64,000 nucleotides of DNA. Source: Knoellia sp. p5-6-4. GTDB lineage: Bacteria > Actinomycetota > Actinomycetes > Actinomycetales > Dermatophilaceae. The notes below the pieces were generated by a model. The model made no database searches and had not been told where the DNA came from. It saw only the letters and a list, made by a program, of their open reading frames with translations. Below are positions 42,310-51,409 of this stretch, one piece after another (the first letter of the stretch is position 1; every line of letters begins with the position of its first letter). Made by a program: the position numbers and the translations under genes. The DNA is taken from NCBI RefSeq assembly GCF_029222705.1, contig NZ_JARGZF010000001.1, forward strand, positions 1,236,437 to 1,300,436, in the 5' to 3' direction.

Positions 42310-43370
42310 CAGTCATTCCTCCCCGGGGCACGCACGTGCCCGATCGCGTGGACGGCGGTGCCCGCCACGCCCGTGACCGCGGACCCCACCAGCGAGCCGA
42401 CCGCGCTGACTCCCGGCAGCACCGGCCCGACCCCGCGCGCGAAGTCCTCGAAGGCCGCCCGGGTCGTGAAGCGCGGCTCGAAGCCGAGCACCTCGCGCAT
42501 GCGCGTGGTGTCGAGGCCCCGGCCGAAGGCGAGGAACTGCAGCTGGTCGGCCGAGAAGTCGGCGAGTCCCGAGCGCTTGAGGGTGTTGCCCAGCATCCCT
42601 GCGGCCAGCCGCGGCACGGGCAGGAGGGGCCGACCGGCGATGCCGGCCGCCTGGGCCACCGTCAGGACGCCGTCTCCGGCGATGTTGGTGATGCCCACGC
42701 TGGGACCGGTGGTGGCGCGCAGCAGGGCGCTGATGGCGTCCTCCTCGTGCACGAACTGGAGCCGGGCGTCGTAGCCGAAGGGAACGGGGATCACCGGCAG
42801 GCTGAAGTAGTCGGTGAGCGACGTGCGGATGCCGGGGCCGATGATGTTGGCGAAGCGCAGCATCGTGATCTCGGTGTCGGGCCGGCGCCGGGAGAACCCG
42901 CGCACGTAGCCCTCCACCTCCACCGAGTCCTTGCCGAAACCCGCCCGGGGCAAGGACTTCGGCCCCATGTCCTCGGTGAACATCGCGGGGTCCCGGGGGC
43001 TCGACCCGTAGACGGCCGCGGAGGACTTCACCACGAGCCGGCGCACGCTGGGGGCCTTCTGGCACGCAGCGAGCAGCTGCATGGTGCCGATGACGTTGAT
43101 CTCCTTCTGGGAGCTGCGGCCGCCGGCGTGGGTGGGCGTCGCGATCACGTTCATGTGCACGACGGTGTCGACCTCGGCCTGCGCGATGATCTTGCCGATC
43201 ATCGGGTTGCGGATGTCGGCGCGCACGAACTCCGCGCGTCCGATGTCGTGGGGAGGCGGGATGACGTCGACGCCGATGACGCGGCTGACCGAGGGGTCGG
43301 CGGTGAGGCGTCGGGCGAAGTGGCCGCCGAGGTAGCGGGAGACGCCGGTCACCAGGACGACATCGGCCAC
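42309..43370 (-). CDS. NAD-dependent epimerase/dehydratase (extended SDR)
   Basis: A 353-residue extended short-chain dehydrogenase. It starts with VVLVTGVSRYLGGHF (Rossmann glycine motif), then VHMNVIATPTHAGG and VKSSAAVYG, a Ser/Tyr catalytic region. The expected YxxxK appears altered (GFGKDSVEVEGYV). It corresponds in position to mycobacterial galE2-like genes, between bS22 and the acyltransferase. The GTG start has GAGAGGGG upstream. A sugar-nucleotide substrate is possible but not shown. Confidence 0.83.
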   Translation of the reverse strand: MADVVLVTGVSRYLGGHFARRLTADPSVSRVIGVDVIPPPHDIGRAEFVRADIRNPMIGKIIAQAEVDTVVHMNVIATPTHAGGRSSQKEINVIGTMQLLAACQKAPSVRRLVVKSSAAVYGSSPRDPAMFTEDMGPKSLPRAGFGKDSVEVEGYVRGFSRRRPDTEITMLRFANIIGPGIRTSLTDYFSLPVIPVPFGYDARLQFVHEEDAISALLRATTGPSVGITNIAGDGVLTVAQAAGIAGRPLLPVPRLAAGMLGNTLKRSGLADFSADQLQFLAFGRGLDTTRMREVLGFEPRFTTRAAFEDFARGVGPVLPGVSAVGSLVGSAVTGVAGTAVHAIGHVRAPGRND

Positions 43371-43507
43371 CGCTCACCCCTCTCGCCATGTTGGTCGGAA
43401 CTGCCGGTCAGGTCCGTGCCAGCCTAGCGAGGCCCGCCCCGTGGCGGCACCAGAGGTAGGCAGGCTCACACCGCGACGACGGTGGCGCCAGGACAACGGG
43501 CACGACG

Positions 43508-43541
43508 CCAAGGCCCCCGCCATCGAGGGCGGGGGCCTTGG
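43508..43541. terminator. Hairpin terminator after bS22
   Basis: A perfect 14-base stem (CCAAGGCCCCCGCC and its complement) with a 6-base loop ATCGAG, beginning 16 bases past the bS22 stop on the minus strand. Confidence 0.8.
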
Positions 43542-43557
43542 CCAGGACCTTCAGGTC

Positions 43558-43656
43558 CTACTTCTTGTTGCGACGCTGGTGGCGCGTCTTGCGAAGGAGC
43601 TTGCGGTGCTTCTTCTTCGCCATGCGCTTGCGGCGCTTCTTGATGACAGAGCCCAT
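43558..43656 (-). CDS. 30S ribosomal protein bS22 (AURKAIP1/COX24 domain)
   Basis: A 32-residue, extremely basic protein starting MGSVIKKRRKRMAKKKHRK and ending RRNKK. It matches the small actinobacterial ribosomal protein bS22, found in the mycobacterial 30S subunit near the decoding centre. It is often missed in annotation because of its size. A strong hairpin follows. The neighbouring epimerase, acyltransferase and small HTH gene are its usual companions, although a metalloprotease gene separates it from the HTH gene here. Confidence 0.92.
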   Translation of the reverse strand: MGSVIKKRRKRMAKKKHRKLLRKTRHQRRNKK

Positions 43657-43854
43657 AGTCGTCCTCGCGTGTGTGTGGTGTCGTGTTGCCGGACGGGGCA
43701 ACGAGCTACGCACCACGCCGAACAGTGCGGGTCACTCTACCGGCCTCCCGTCGCCCAGCCCAAACCGGGCCGGCACCGCAGGCATAACCAACGGCCGCCC
43801 ACGTCGTTTTCCGGGCATCGGGCCGACGGTGCCCGCACCACGACAGGAGCAGCG

Positions 43855-46800
43855 GTGAACAGATCGCGCACGCAGCTGACCGCACTGGGGGTGTGCCTGC
43901 TCTCGGGGGCACTGCTGGCCACCCCCGTCGCCACGGCCACGGCCTCGTCGGCCACCCCGGACGCAGACCCGGCGCTCGCCGGGCTCGGCGACTCGGTGTC
44001 CGAGCTGACCCGGACGCTGGACACCAGGGCGGTCGAGGAGGCGGTCGTCCCCAGCGCCGCCACCACGAAGGCCCTCACGTCCCTCCTCGCCGACTCGGGC
44101 AAGGGAGCCCGGGCCACCTGGGACGAGCGCTTCGGCACGCTGCGCTCGCTGCGCGGGCCGGCTCCGCTGACCGCGGCGCGGGAGGGCTCGGCAGCCGACA
44201 TCGCGCGCGCCTGGGTCGCCGACAACGCCGCCGCCTTCGGGCTCGGCGCCACGTCGGTCGGGGCGTTGAAGGTGGTCCGCGACCACACCCTGCCCGGCAC
44301 GGGCACCCATGTCGTCAGCCTGGTGCAGACCGCCGGCGGCGTCGCCGCCGCGCGGGGCGGGCGCCTCAACGTCGCCGTCACCAAGGACGGCCGGGTGCTG
44401 TCGTATGCCGGTGACCCGACGCCCGGCGACGGCCTCACCGGCGGCTGGGTGATCGGCGAGGCCGGGGCGGTGCTCAAGGCCGCCGGAACCCTGGCGCCCG
44501 GAGTGGCCTACGCGCCCAAGGCGGACGGCACGCAGGCCGGCTACACCACCTTCGCCAAGGGACCCTTCGGTGGCCCGTCGTACGCGAAGAAGGTGACCTT
44601 CGGGACGAAGGCCGGTGCGGTCGCGGCATACCGGGTGTACTTCATCAAGAGCCCGACGGAAGCCTGGGAGGTCATCCTCGACGGGACCACCGGCAGGGTG
44701 CTCTACCGGGCATCGGTCGTGCAGCACGAGGACGACCCGCAGGGCACCGTGTACGACAACTACCCGGGGGCGGCGAAGGGCGGCACGCCCCGCCAGCAGT
44801 CCTTCGGGCAGACCGCGCAGTCGCCGAAGGGCTGGGTCGACCCGACCGGGCTCGTCGGCACGGGCGTGACGACGTTCGGCAACAACGCCGACACCCACGC
44901 CAACTGGTCGAACTTCATCGGCCCCGTCGACAGCGCCCCGCGGCCCGTCTCGCCCACCGGCAACTTCTCCTACGTCTTCAAGGACGCCTGGCAGCAGAAG
45001 GAGGGGGCCACCGTGCCGCCGTCCTACGCCGAGGACCTCGAGCCGGCGGCGACCAACCTCTTCTTCCAGCACAACCGGATCCACGACGACTACTACGCGC
45101 TCGGCTTCACCGAGTCCGGCGGCAACTTCCAGGTCGACAACGGCGGCAAGGGCGGCCTGGGCGGCGACCCGATCAAGGGCCTCGTGCAGGCCGGGGCAGC
45201 ATCCGGCGGCTCGCCCACCTACACCGGGCGCGACAACGCCTACATGCTCACCCTCGACGACGGCATCCCGCCGTGGAGCGGCATGTTCCTGTGGGAGCCG
45301 ATCAACGACGCCTTCGAGGGGCCCCACCGCGACGGCTCGATGGACATGAGCGTCATCCAGCACGAGTACAGCCACGGCCTGTCGAACCGCTACGTCGCGG
45401 GCGGCAGCGCGCTCGGCTCGCACCAGGCGGGCTCGATGGGTGAGGGCTGGGGCGACTGGTACGCCCTCAACCACGCCCAGAAGACCGGCCTGGAGCCCAC
45501 GCGGGCGGTCGTCGGGGCGTACGCCACGGGCAACGACAACCGCGGCATCCGCAACTACGACTTCAACAAGAACCCCAACACCTTCGGCGACATGGGCTAC
45601 GACCTGACCGGCCCGGAGGTGCACGCGGACGGCGAGATCTGGACCGCCATCCTGTGGGACCTGCACAAGGCCCTCGTCGCGCGCCACGGCCTGGCCGAGG
45701 GTGCCGAGGTCGCGGCGCGGCTCGTCACCGACGCCATGCCGCTCATGGCCCCGGACCCGTCCTTCCTAGACGCCCGCGACGCCATGCTGACCGCCGACCT
45801 CGACCGCTACCACGGTGACAACACCGACCTGATGTGGTCGGTGTTCGCCAAGCGTGGCGCCGGCGCCTCAGCGGTCTCCGCCACCGGCGACGACACCGAT
45901 CCGACCCCGGCGTTCGACCACCCCGCAGCGGCGAAGAACGGCACCGTCGCGCTGACCCTGGTCAACGCCAGCACCGGCCAGAAGATCCCGAACGCCAAGG
46001 TCATCCTCGGCCGCTTCGAGGCCCGGGTCAGCCCGCTGGGCAGGACCGGGTCGACCGGCGGGTACTCGGTCAAGGCGGTGGCGGGCACCTACCCGCTGAC
46101 GATCCAGGCGCCCGGCTTCGGCACCCAGACGATCGAGGGCTTCTCCGTGGCGGCCGGCAGGAACGCGGCCCGGACGGTCTCCCTCGCCCCGAACCTCGCC
46201 TCGACGGCAGCGGGGGCGAGCATCGTGTCGGCCTCCAGCCAGGACGACGGGTCGCCGGCGAAGTTCGCCTTCGACGACACGGCGGCCTCGGTGTGGTCGA
46301 CGAATGCGGGGGACGCGGCCTACAACGCCGGCCCCGACCAGCGGGTGACGGTCAAGCTGGCCGCGCCAGCCACGGTGTCGTCGCTGCGGGTCAGCGCCTT
46401 CAAGGCCACCAACGCCTCGCGTTTCGCGGCGCTGCGGGACTTCACCTTCCAGACCTCGACCGACGGCGTCACCTGGTCGACGGTGAAGAAGGGCGGCTTC
46501 GGCTACGAGGCGCCGCGGCCCACGGCGGCGGACCTGAACTACCGCACCTTCGCGCTCGACAAGCCGGTCCAGGCCTCGTACGTGCGCTTCTTCGTCGACT
46601 CGGTGCAGGGCGACACGACGACCTACGCGCAGGTGGCCGACATCCAGGTGTTCGGCTCGGGCGCCTCGGTGGCCAACGGCTCGGTGACGCCCGACCCGGA
46701 CTACACCGACGCCGGCACCATCACCGCCCCCAACCCCGCCGCGGGTGACCCGACCGGGCTGGCGAACGTCTTCGGCGTGACCGGCACGGAGATGAACACG

Positions 46801-47097
46801 GCGTGCACCTTCCCGCCCGCCTCCCAGGGCGCGGACGCCTGGGTGACCAAGTTCCCGCTCGGCTTCTCCGACGGGCTGCACTCGGTGACGGTGAAGGGCA
46901 CGAGCGACGCGGACGACAGCCTCGGGCACGACCTCGACCTGTACTTCCTCGACAGCGAGTGCCAGCTGACCGGGGCCGCGGCCTCCTCGGCGGCGGACGA
47001 GTCGGCGGTCATCCCGCCCGGCTCGGTCTACCTGGTGACCCAGCTCTACACCGGCGCCGAGGTGGCGGTCGAGGTGCGGGCCGTCGACAACCGCTGA
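43855..47097 (+). CDS. Secreted M36 (fungalysin) zinc metalloprotease with discoidin-like domain
   Basis: A 1080-residue secreted protease. A signal peptide (about 1-33) and a long FTP/PepSY-type propeptide (to about 290) precede the catalytic domain. The zinc motif is HEYSHG at residues 503-508, and the third ligand Glu is in GEGWGDW at 530. After residue 690 come a carboxypeptidase-regulatory-like beta domain (VNASTGQKIPNAKV), an F5/8-type C discoidin-like domain (about 790-925) and a C-terminal beta module. It presumably degrades extracellular protein. The GTG start has AGGAG about 6 bases upstream. A perfect hairpin follows. It interrupts a gene order that is otherwise conserved. Confidence 0.9.
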   Translation: MNRSRTQLTALGVCLLSGALLATPVATATASSATPDADPALAGLGDSVSELTRTLDTRAVEEAVVPSAATTKALTSLLADSGKGARATWDERFGTLRSLRGPAPLTAAREGSAADIARAWVADNAAAFGLGATSVGALKVVRDHTLPGTGTHVVSLVQTAGGVAAARGGRLNVAVTKDGRVLSYAGDPTPGDGLTGGWVIGEAGAVLKAAGTLAPGVAYAPKADGTQAGYTTFAKGPFGGPSYAKKVTFGTKAGAVAAYRVYFIKSPTEAWEVILDGTTGRVLYRASVVQHEDDPQGTVYDNYPGAAKGGTPRQQSFGQTAQSPKGWVDPTGLVGTGVTTFGNNADTHANWSNFIGPVDSAPRPVSPTGNFSYVFKDAWQQKEGATVPPSYAEDLEPAATNLFFQHNRIHDDYYALGFTESGGNFQVDNGGKGGLGGDPIKGLVQAGAASGGSPTYTGRDNAYMLTLDDGIPPWSGMFLWEPINDAFEGPHRDGSMDMSVIQHEYSHGLSNRYVAGGSALGSHQAGSMGEGWGDWYALNHAQKTGLEPTRAVVGAYATGNDNRGIRNYDFNKNPNTFGDMGYDLTGPEVHADGEIWTAILWDLHKALVARHGLAEGAEVAARLVTDAMPLMAPDPSFLDARDAMLTADLDRYHGDNTDLMWSVFAKRGAGASAVSATGDDTDPTPAFDHPAAAKNGTVALTLVNASTGQKIPNAKVILGRFEARVSPLGRTGSTGGYSVKAVAGTYPLTIQAPGFGTQTIEGFSVAAGRNAARTVSLAPNLASTAAGASIVSASSQDDGSPAKFAFDDTAASVWSTNAGDAAYNAGPDQRVTVKLAAPATVSSLRVSAFKATNASRFAALRDFTFQTSTDGVTWSTVKKGGFGYEAPRPTAADLNYRTFALDKPVQASYVRFFVDSVQGDTTTYAQVADIQVFGSGASVANGSVTPDPDYTDAGTITAPNPAAGDPTGLANVFGVTGTEMNTACTFPPASQGADAWVTKFPLGFSDGLHSVTVKGTSDADDSLGHDLDLYFLDSECQLTGAAASSAADESAVIPPGSVYLVTQLYTGAEVAVEVRAVDNR

Positions 47098-47125
47098 GGC
47101 CGGAGCCGAAAGGAGCACCGACAGA

Positions 47126-47160
47126 GAGGGCGGGCCGGGGAGATCCCCCGGCCCGCCCTC
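47126..47160. terminator. Hairpin terminator between convergent genes
   Basis: A perfect 15-base stem (GAGGGCGGGCCGGGG and its complement) with a 5-base loop. It follows the metalloprotease stop by 28 bases and the convergent HTH gene by 20 bases. Confidence 0.85.
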
Positions 47161-47180
47161 ACCTGTTTCTCAGCGGCCAA

Positions 47181-47381
47181 TCACGCGGTGTCGACGTAGG
47201 ACGTGCGCAGGTACTTGTGCACGGCGTCCTCGGGAACACGGAACGAGCGGCCCACACGGATGGCGGGGAGCTCTCCGGCGTGCACCATGCGGTACACGGT
47301 CATCTTCGACACGCGCATGATCGAGGCGACCTCGGCAACGGTCAGGAACCGCACCTCGGCGAGCTGGCGCTCGTTGGACAT
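47181..47381 (-). CDS. Small excisionase-family (MerR-like) HTH DNA-binding protein
   Basis: A 66-residue protein: FLTVAEVASIMRVSKMTVYRMVHAGELPAIRVGRSFRVPEDAV, the compact winged-helix of the excisionase/BldC-like group. It is not phage-borne here. Orthologues sit beside proC and bS22 in mycobacteria (Rv0500A, from memory) and are of uncertain function. The ATG is supported by GAGG 5 bases upstream; a GTG at 47402 would add seven residues. Confidence 0.85.
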   Translation of the reverse strand: MSNERQLAEVRFLTVAEVASIMRVSKMTVYRMVHAGELPAIRVGRSFRVPEDAVHKYLRTSYVDTA

Positions 47382-47569
47382 AGCTACCTCGATCTTCTCC
47401 ACGTGCGCATCGCCGGCTTCCCCTCCGGCGGACTCCTACGCTCGTGCTCTTCGCAACGATAGGGGCTGATGTGACCACTGGGGAAGCGGATGGGGAAAAG
47501 AAAGTGCTCCGACCACCGCCTGTCCAGACGACACGCCGCCCGGGTAGTGACGAACACCTCGAACAGGAC

Positions 47570-48766
47570 CTAGTCGAACCAGAGGTCGAGCCCGAAGTGC
47601 TCGAAGGTGGCCTGCCGGGTCGCCATGATGGCCCGGTCGACCTCGGAGTGCGGGTTGTAGCCCATGTCCCACGGCTGGTGCCAGATCGGCCCCTCGGCCG
47701 GGTCGAGGTCGCCCATGCGGCGCGGGCCCTGGCGGCCGAGCTCCATGCGGACGTGCTCGAGCCAGCCCTCGGGCACCGGCGCGGTGAGCGGGATCGGCCG
47801 GTGCGAGGCGATCCCGGTCAGGTGGGTCCAGGCCCGCGGCACGACGTCGACGAGCTCGTAGCCGCCACCACCGAGGGCGACCCAGCGGCCCTCGCACACG
47901 TCGTGGGCCAACCGGTGCAGCGCCTCGGTCGCCGCGCGCTGGGCGTCGACCGACAGGGCCAGGTGCGCGAGCGGGTCCTGGGCATGGGTGTCGCAGCCGT
48001 GCTGGGTCACCATGACCTCGGGCTTGAACGCACGCACGATCGGCATGGCCGTGGCGTGCAGCGCCCGCAGCCAGGCGGAGTCGCCCGTGCCCGGCGGGAG
48101 CGCGACGTTGACAGCCGACCCCGGGGCGTTGGGGCCGCCGGTGTCGCCGGGCCAGCCCGTGCCGGGGAAGAGGGCCCGGCCCGACTCGTGCAGCGAGATG
48201 GTCAGCACGCGCGGGTCGTCCCAGAAGATCCGCTCGACGCCGTCGCCGTGGTGCACGTCGACGTCGACGTAGGCGACCCGCTGGGCGCCGTTGTCGAGCA
48301 GCCACTGGATGCCCACGGCGATGTCGTTGTAGATGCAGAAGCCGGAGGCGTTGCCCGGCATGGCGTGGTGGAGGCCGCCGCAGAAGTTGACGCCGTGGCT
48401 CACCGAGCCCGTCCAGACGTCCTCGCAGATCTGCCGGGTCCCTTCGGCGATGCGGGCGCTCGCCTCGTGCATGCCCGCGAAGGTGGGGTCGTCCTCGGTG
48501 CCCAGGCCGTGGCTGCCGTCGGCGCTCGAGGGGTCCAGCGAGGCGGCCTTGACGGCCTCGATGTAGGCAGGTTCGTGCACCGTCGCGAGCAGTGCGTCGT
48601 CGGCGACGGCCGGGTTGAACAGCTCCACGTCGACGTGCTCGAAGAGCCCGAAGGCCTCGCAAAGGCGCGCAGTCAGGTCCAGGCGCACGGGGGCCATCGG
48701 GTGGCCCGGACCGAAGTTGTATGCCGTGAAGCTGGGGTCCCAGATCACGCGCGCCTGAGTGGGCAT
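47570..48766 (-). CDS. AcuC-like class II histone deacetylase family protein
   Basis: A 398-residue arginase/deacetylase-fold protein. The active site is visible: GGLHHAMPGNASGFCIYND (tandem His and zinc-adjacent region), VDVDVHHGDG (zinc ligands) and GSAVNVALPPGTGD. It should remove acetyl or other acyl groups from lysine or small amines; AcuC in Bacillus deacetylates acetyl-CoA synthetase. No acsA is nearby. The ATG is 7 bases after a TAGCGT box and gives a normal N-terminus; a longer in-frame reading to 48829 is not needed. Confidence 0.88.
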   Translation of the reverse strand: MPTQARVIWDPSFTAYNFGPGHPMAPVRLDLTARLCEAFGLFEHVDVELFNPAVADDALLATVHEPAYIEAVKAASLDPSSADGSHGLGTEDDPTFAGMHEASARIAEGTRQICEDVWTGSVSHGVNFCGGLHHAMPGNASGFCIYNDIAVGIQWLLDNGAQRVAYVDVDVHHGDGVERIFWDDPRVLTISLHESGRALFPGTGWPGDTGGPNAPGSAVNVALPPGTGDSAWLRALHATAMPIVRAFKPEVMVTQHGCDTHAQDPLAHLALSVDAQRAATEALHRLAHDVCEGRWVALGGGGYELVDVVPRAWTHLTGIASHRPIPLTAPVPEGWLEHVRMELGRQGPRRMGDLDPAEGPIWHQPWDMGYNPHSEVDRAIMATRQATFEHFGLDLWFD

Positions 48767-48773
48767 GTCGTGC

Positions 48774-48779
48774 ACGCTA
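48774..48779 (-). promoter_or_regulatory. Putative -10 box of the acuC-like gene
   Basis: TAGCGT on the minus strand ends 7 bases before the ATG; leaderless spacing. Confidence 0.45.
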
Positions 48780-48840
48780 CCGGGCGGGTACTGTCCGTGG
48801 ACAGGACGGCCCACGTTGACCACACCCATGGAGGAATCCC

Positions 48841-49509
48841 TTGGCCAGGAACCGGCTCTTCGAGGAGGACGTGCTGGTCATCGGCCTCGGACGCTTCGGC
48901 GGCGCCGCCGCGCTGGAGCTCCAGCGGCTCGGCCACCACGTCGTCGCCATCGAGCAGGACGCCTCCCTCGCCGAGAGCTACCTCGGCAAGATCACCAAGA
49001 TCGTGCAGGCCGACGCCAGCCAGCCCCCCGCCATCGCGGCGATCAAGGCACGCGACTTCCGGCTGGCGGTGGTCGGCATCGGCTCCTCGGTGGAGGCCTC
49101 GGTGCTGGCGGCGCTCAACCTGGTCGACGCCGGCATCCCCTCGATCTGGGCCAAGGCACTCTCCCCCGAGCACGGCCGGATCCTCACCCGCATCGGCGTG
49201 CACCACGTGATCTTCCCGGAGGCCGAGACCGGCCGCCGGGTCGCGCACCTGGTCAACGGGAAGCTGATGGACTACATCGAGTTCGACGACGGCTTCGCGA
49301 TCGTCAAGATGCGACCGCCGCAGGAGACCATCGGGTTCACGCTGGCGCAGAGCCAGGTCCGCAGCAAGTACGGCGTCACGGTCGTGGGAGTGAAGTCGCC
49401 CGGCGAGGACTTCACCTACGCCCAGGCCGACACCAAGGTGAGCGCGCACGACACGCTCATCGTGAGCGGCCCGACCGACCTGCTCGAGCGGCTCGCCTCC
49501 CGCCCCTAG
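48841..49509 (+). CDS. TrkA/KtrA-type potassium uptake regulatory protein
   Basis: A 222-residue RCK protein. The N-terminal Rossmann domain reads DVLVIGLGRFGGAAALEL with IEQDASLAE, and the C-terminal TrkA_C domain (about 140-218) contains VNGKLMDYIEFDDG. It gates a potassium channel or transporter on binding nucleotide; no membrane partner is encoded here. TrkA_C domains can bind c-di-AMP, and a DisA cyclase is encoded at 59907, so a link is possible but unproven. It starts at TTG with GGAGG 6 bases upstream. Confidence 0.88.
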   Translation: MARNRLFEEDVLVIGLGRFGGAAALELQRLGHHVVAIEQDASLAESYLGKITKIVQADASQPPAIAAIKARDFRLAVVGIGSSVEASVLAALNLVDAGIPSIWAKALSPEHGRILTRIGVHHVIFPEAETGRRVAHLVNGKLMDYIEFDDGFAIVKMRPPQETIGFTLAQSQVRSKYGVTVVGVKSPGEDFTYAQADTKVSAHDTLIVSGPTDLLERLASRP

Positions 49510-49512
49510 CTC

Positions 49513-50034
49513 CTACAGCGTCGGGACGCCGCGGTCCTGCCCGAGCGCGAGCACCATGGCGATCTCCTCGTCGCCGGCCCCGGACGCCACGCGCATGGGG
49601 CGCCGGCTGTCGGTGGGGCGGAAGCCGAAGCCGCTCGCGAAGGCGACAGCCGGCCCGTTGTCGGTGCCCACCCAGTACGCGATGTGCGTGCGGCCCTGCC
49701 TGCGGGCGGTGTCGGCCCCGGCCTGGACGAGTTTCGTCGCCACCCCGGCGCCGCGGAAGTCGGGGGCGACCCACAGGCCGAACAGCTCGGCCACGGAAGG
49801 GTTGTCCGGTCCCGCCTCGCCGACGCTGGCCACGCCCACCGCGCGGCCGTCCACCTCGGCGAGCAGCCGGCGCGAGCGCCGCATCCGCGTGCGCCAGAAG
49901 GCCTCGTCGTAGGCCTGCTCCTCGCTGAGGGAGGCCACGAAGGCCTCGGGCGACTCCTCGAGCGCCGCCAGGCGCACCTCGCGGTAGGTCTCCCACTCGT
50001 CCTCGGTCAGCTCGCGCACGGAGATCTCGCTCAT
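49513..50034 (-). CDS. GNAT family N-acetyltransferase
   Basis: A 173-residue GNAT. Acetyl-CoA-binding motif A is LWVAPDFRGAGVATKLV, preceded by VAELFGL, followed by NGPAVAFASGFGFRPT. Substrate unknown. It is distinct from, but similar in layout to, the GNAT gene 64 bases upstream: both open with an E/NW-E-T-YR-D/EVRLA-LE/LD segment, suggesting an old duplication. Confidence 0.85.
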   Translation of the reverse strand: MSEISVRELTEDEWETYREVRLAALEESPEAFVASLSEEQAYDEAFWRTRMRRSRRLLAEVDGRAVGVASVGEAGPDNPSVAELFGLWVAPDFRGAGVATKLVQAGADTARRQGRTHIAYWVGTDNGPAVAFASGFGFRPTDSRRPMRVASGAGDEEIAMVLALGQDRGVPTL

Positions 50035-50097
50035 GTCCCCACTCTCGCACGAGCGGGTCCGGTGGCGACCGCCTGGCTCCCGCGGTTCACCCGGAGT

Positions 50098-50595
50098 TCA
50101 CAGCTCCAGGGCCATCTCCAGCTCCACGATGCTCTCGTCGTGAGGGAGCACGCCGCGGCGGCCGGTAGGACGAAAACCCATGCGTTCGTAGAGGTCTCGC
50201 GCGGGGTGGTTGGCCTCGGCCACATCGAGCGTGACCCTGGCGAGCCCGCGGGAGCGCGCGTCTGCGATGACGTGCCCGACCAGGGCCTCACCCACTCCCC
50301 TGCCCCGCGCGTGCCCGGCGACCCACATCCCCACCAGGCAGGTCTCGGCCTCGCCCTGCTCGGGGAACCGGAACGACGTCGCGGTGCCCACGGGCAGGTC
50401 GCCCCACATCGCCAGCCACGTGGACGACCCGCTGTGCACGCGCGCCAGCCAGCGCTCGTCGGTGAACGCGGACTCGCCGGCATACGTGCTGCTGAAGGCC
50501 GAGGGCGTGTCGAGCAACGAGGCGAGCCGCACGTCGCGGTAGGTGCGCCAGTTGGACTCACCGACGCGGCAGAGGCTGGTCGGCTGCTCAGCCAT
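50098..50595 (-). CDS. GNAT family N-acetyltransferase
   Basis: A 165-residue GNAT. Motif A is MWVAGHARGRGVGEALV, with NHPARDLYERMGF at the C-terminal side. The N-terminal NWRTYRDVRLASLLDTPSAF parallels the neighbouring GNAT. It overlaps the end of proC by 8 bases, so it is probably co-translated with it. Substrate unknown. Confidence 0.85.
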   Translation of the reverse strand: MAEQPTSLCRVGESNWRTYRDVRLASLLDTPSAFSSTYAGESAFTDERWLARVHSGSSTWLAMWGDLPVGTATSFRFPEQGEAETCLVGMWVAGHARGRGVGEALVGHVIADARSRGLARVTLDVAEANHPARDLYERMGFRPTGRRGVLPHDESIVELEMALEL

Positions 50596-51394
50596 TGCCG
50601 GAGGCGAGCTGGTGCGACCGCTCGGCCGCTGCCTCCATCGCGGTGATGAACGCGGCGCGCACCTTGTGGTCGTCGAGCTGGCGCAGCGCCGCGGCCGTGG
50701 TGCCGCCGGGCGAGGTCACCTGCTCGCGCAGGACGGTCGGGTGCTGCCCCGTCTCCTTGATCATGGTCGCCGCCCCGAAGAGCGTCTGGACCACCAGCTC
50801 GGTCGCGGTCGCGCGGGGCAGGCCGAGCACGACGCCGGCCTCGATCATGGCCTCCACGACGTAGAAGATGTAGGCCGGGCCGGAGCCGGAGATCGCGGTG
50901 ACGGCGTCCTGGTGCTTCTCGGCCACCTCGAGCACCTTGCCGCACGAGCGCATCAGGTCGGCCGCCTCGGCGAGGTGCGAGGCGTCGCAATGCTTCCCGG
51001 CACTGATCGCCGCCATGCCCTGGTCGACCAGGGCGGGGGTGTTGGGCATCACCCGCACGACGGAGCTGCCGCCGGGCAGCCGGGACTCGAGGAACTCGGT
51101 GGTGATGCCGGCGGCCAGGCTGACGACGAGGTTGTGCTCGGCGACGTGGTCGCTGATCTCCTCGAGCAGGGCGTCCATGTCCTGCGGCTTGACCACGAGG
51201 ACGAGGGTGTCGGCGGCGGACGCTGCCTCGGCGTTGGTCATGGTGCGCACGCCGTAGCGGTCGTGCAGCTGGGCCAGGTGCTCGGGGCGGCGGTCGGTGA
51301 TGATGATGTCGTCCGCGCTGCGGCCGGCCCGGATGAGCCCCGAGAGCAGGGTCTCGCCCATCACGCCGGCGCCGAAGATCGCCACGGTGCCCAT
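50588..51394 (-). CDS. proC: Pyrroline-5-carboxylate reductase
   Basis: ProC reduces pyrroline-5-carboxylate to proline. The 268-residue protein has the NADP-binding start VAIFGAGVMGETLL, VVKPQDM, VRVMPNTPALV, the ISGSGPAYIF segment and the C-terminal signature QVTSPGGTTAAAL. It is preceded by a proline dehydrogenase gene 15 bases away, so synthesis and breakdown of proline are encoded together. Confidence 0.95.
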   Translation of the reverse strand: MGTVAIFGAGVMGETLLSGLIRAGRSADDIIITDRRPEHLAQLHDRYGVRTMTNAEAASAADTLVLVVKPQDMDALLEEISDHVAEHNLVVSLAAGITTEFLESRLPGGSSVVRVMPNTPALVDQGMAAISAGKHCDASHLAEAADLMRSCGKVLEVAEKHQDAVTAISGSGPAYIFYVVEAMIEAGVVLGLPRATATELVVQTLFGAATMIKETGQHPTVLREQVTSPGGTTAAALRQLDDHKVRAAFITAMEAAAERSHQLASGNG

Positions 51395-51409
51395 CGGTGC
51401 CTCCTTCTC

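Noticed and set aside
47181-47402. Excisionase-like HTH gene as a sign of a mobile element
   Set aside because: The protein is of the housekeeping type that neighbours bS22 and proC in actinobacteria. No integrase, att repeat or phage gene is near.
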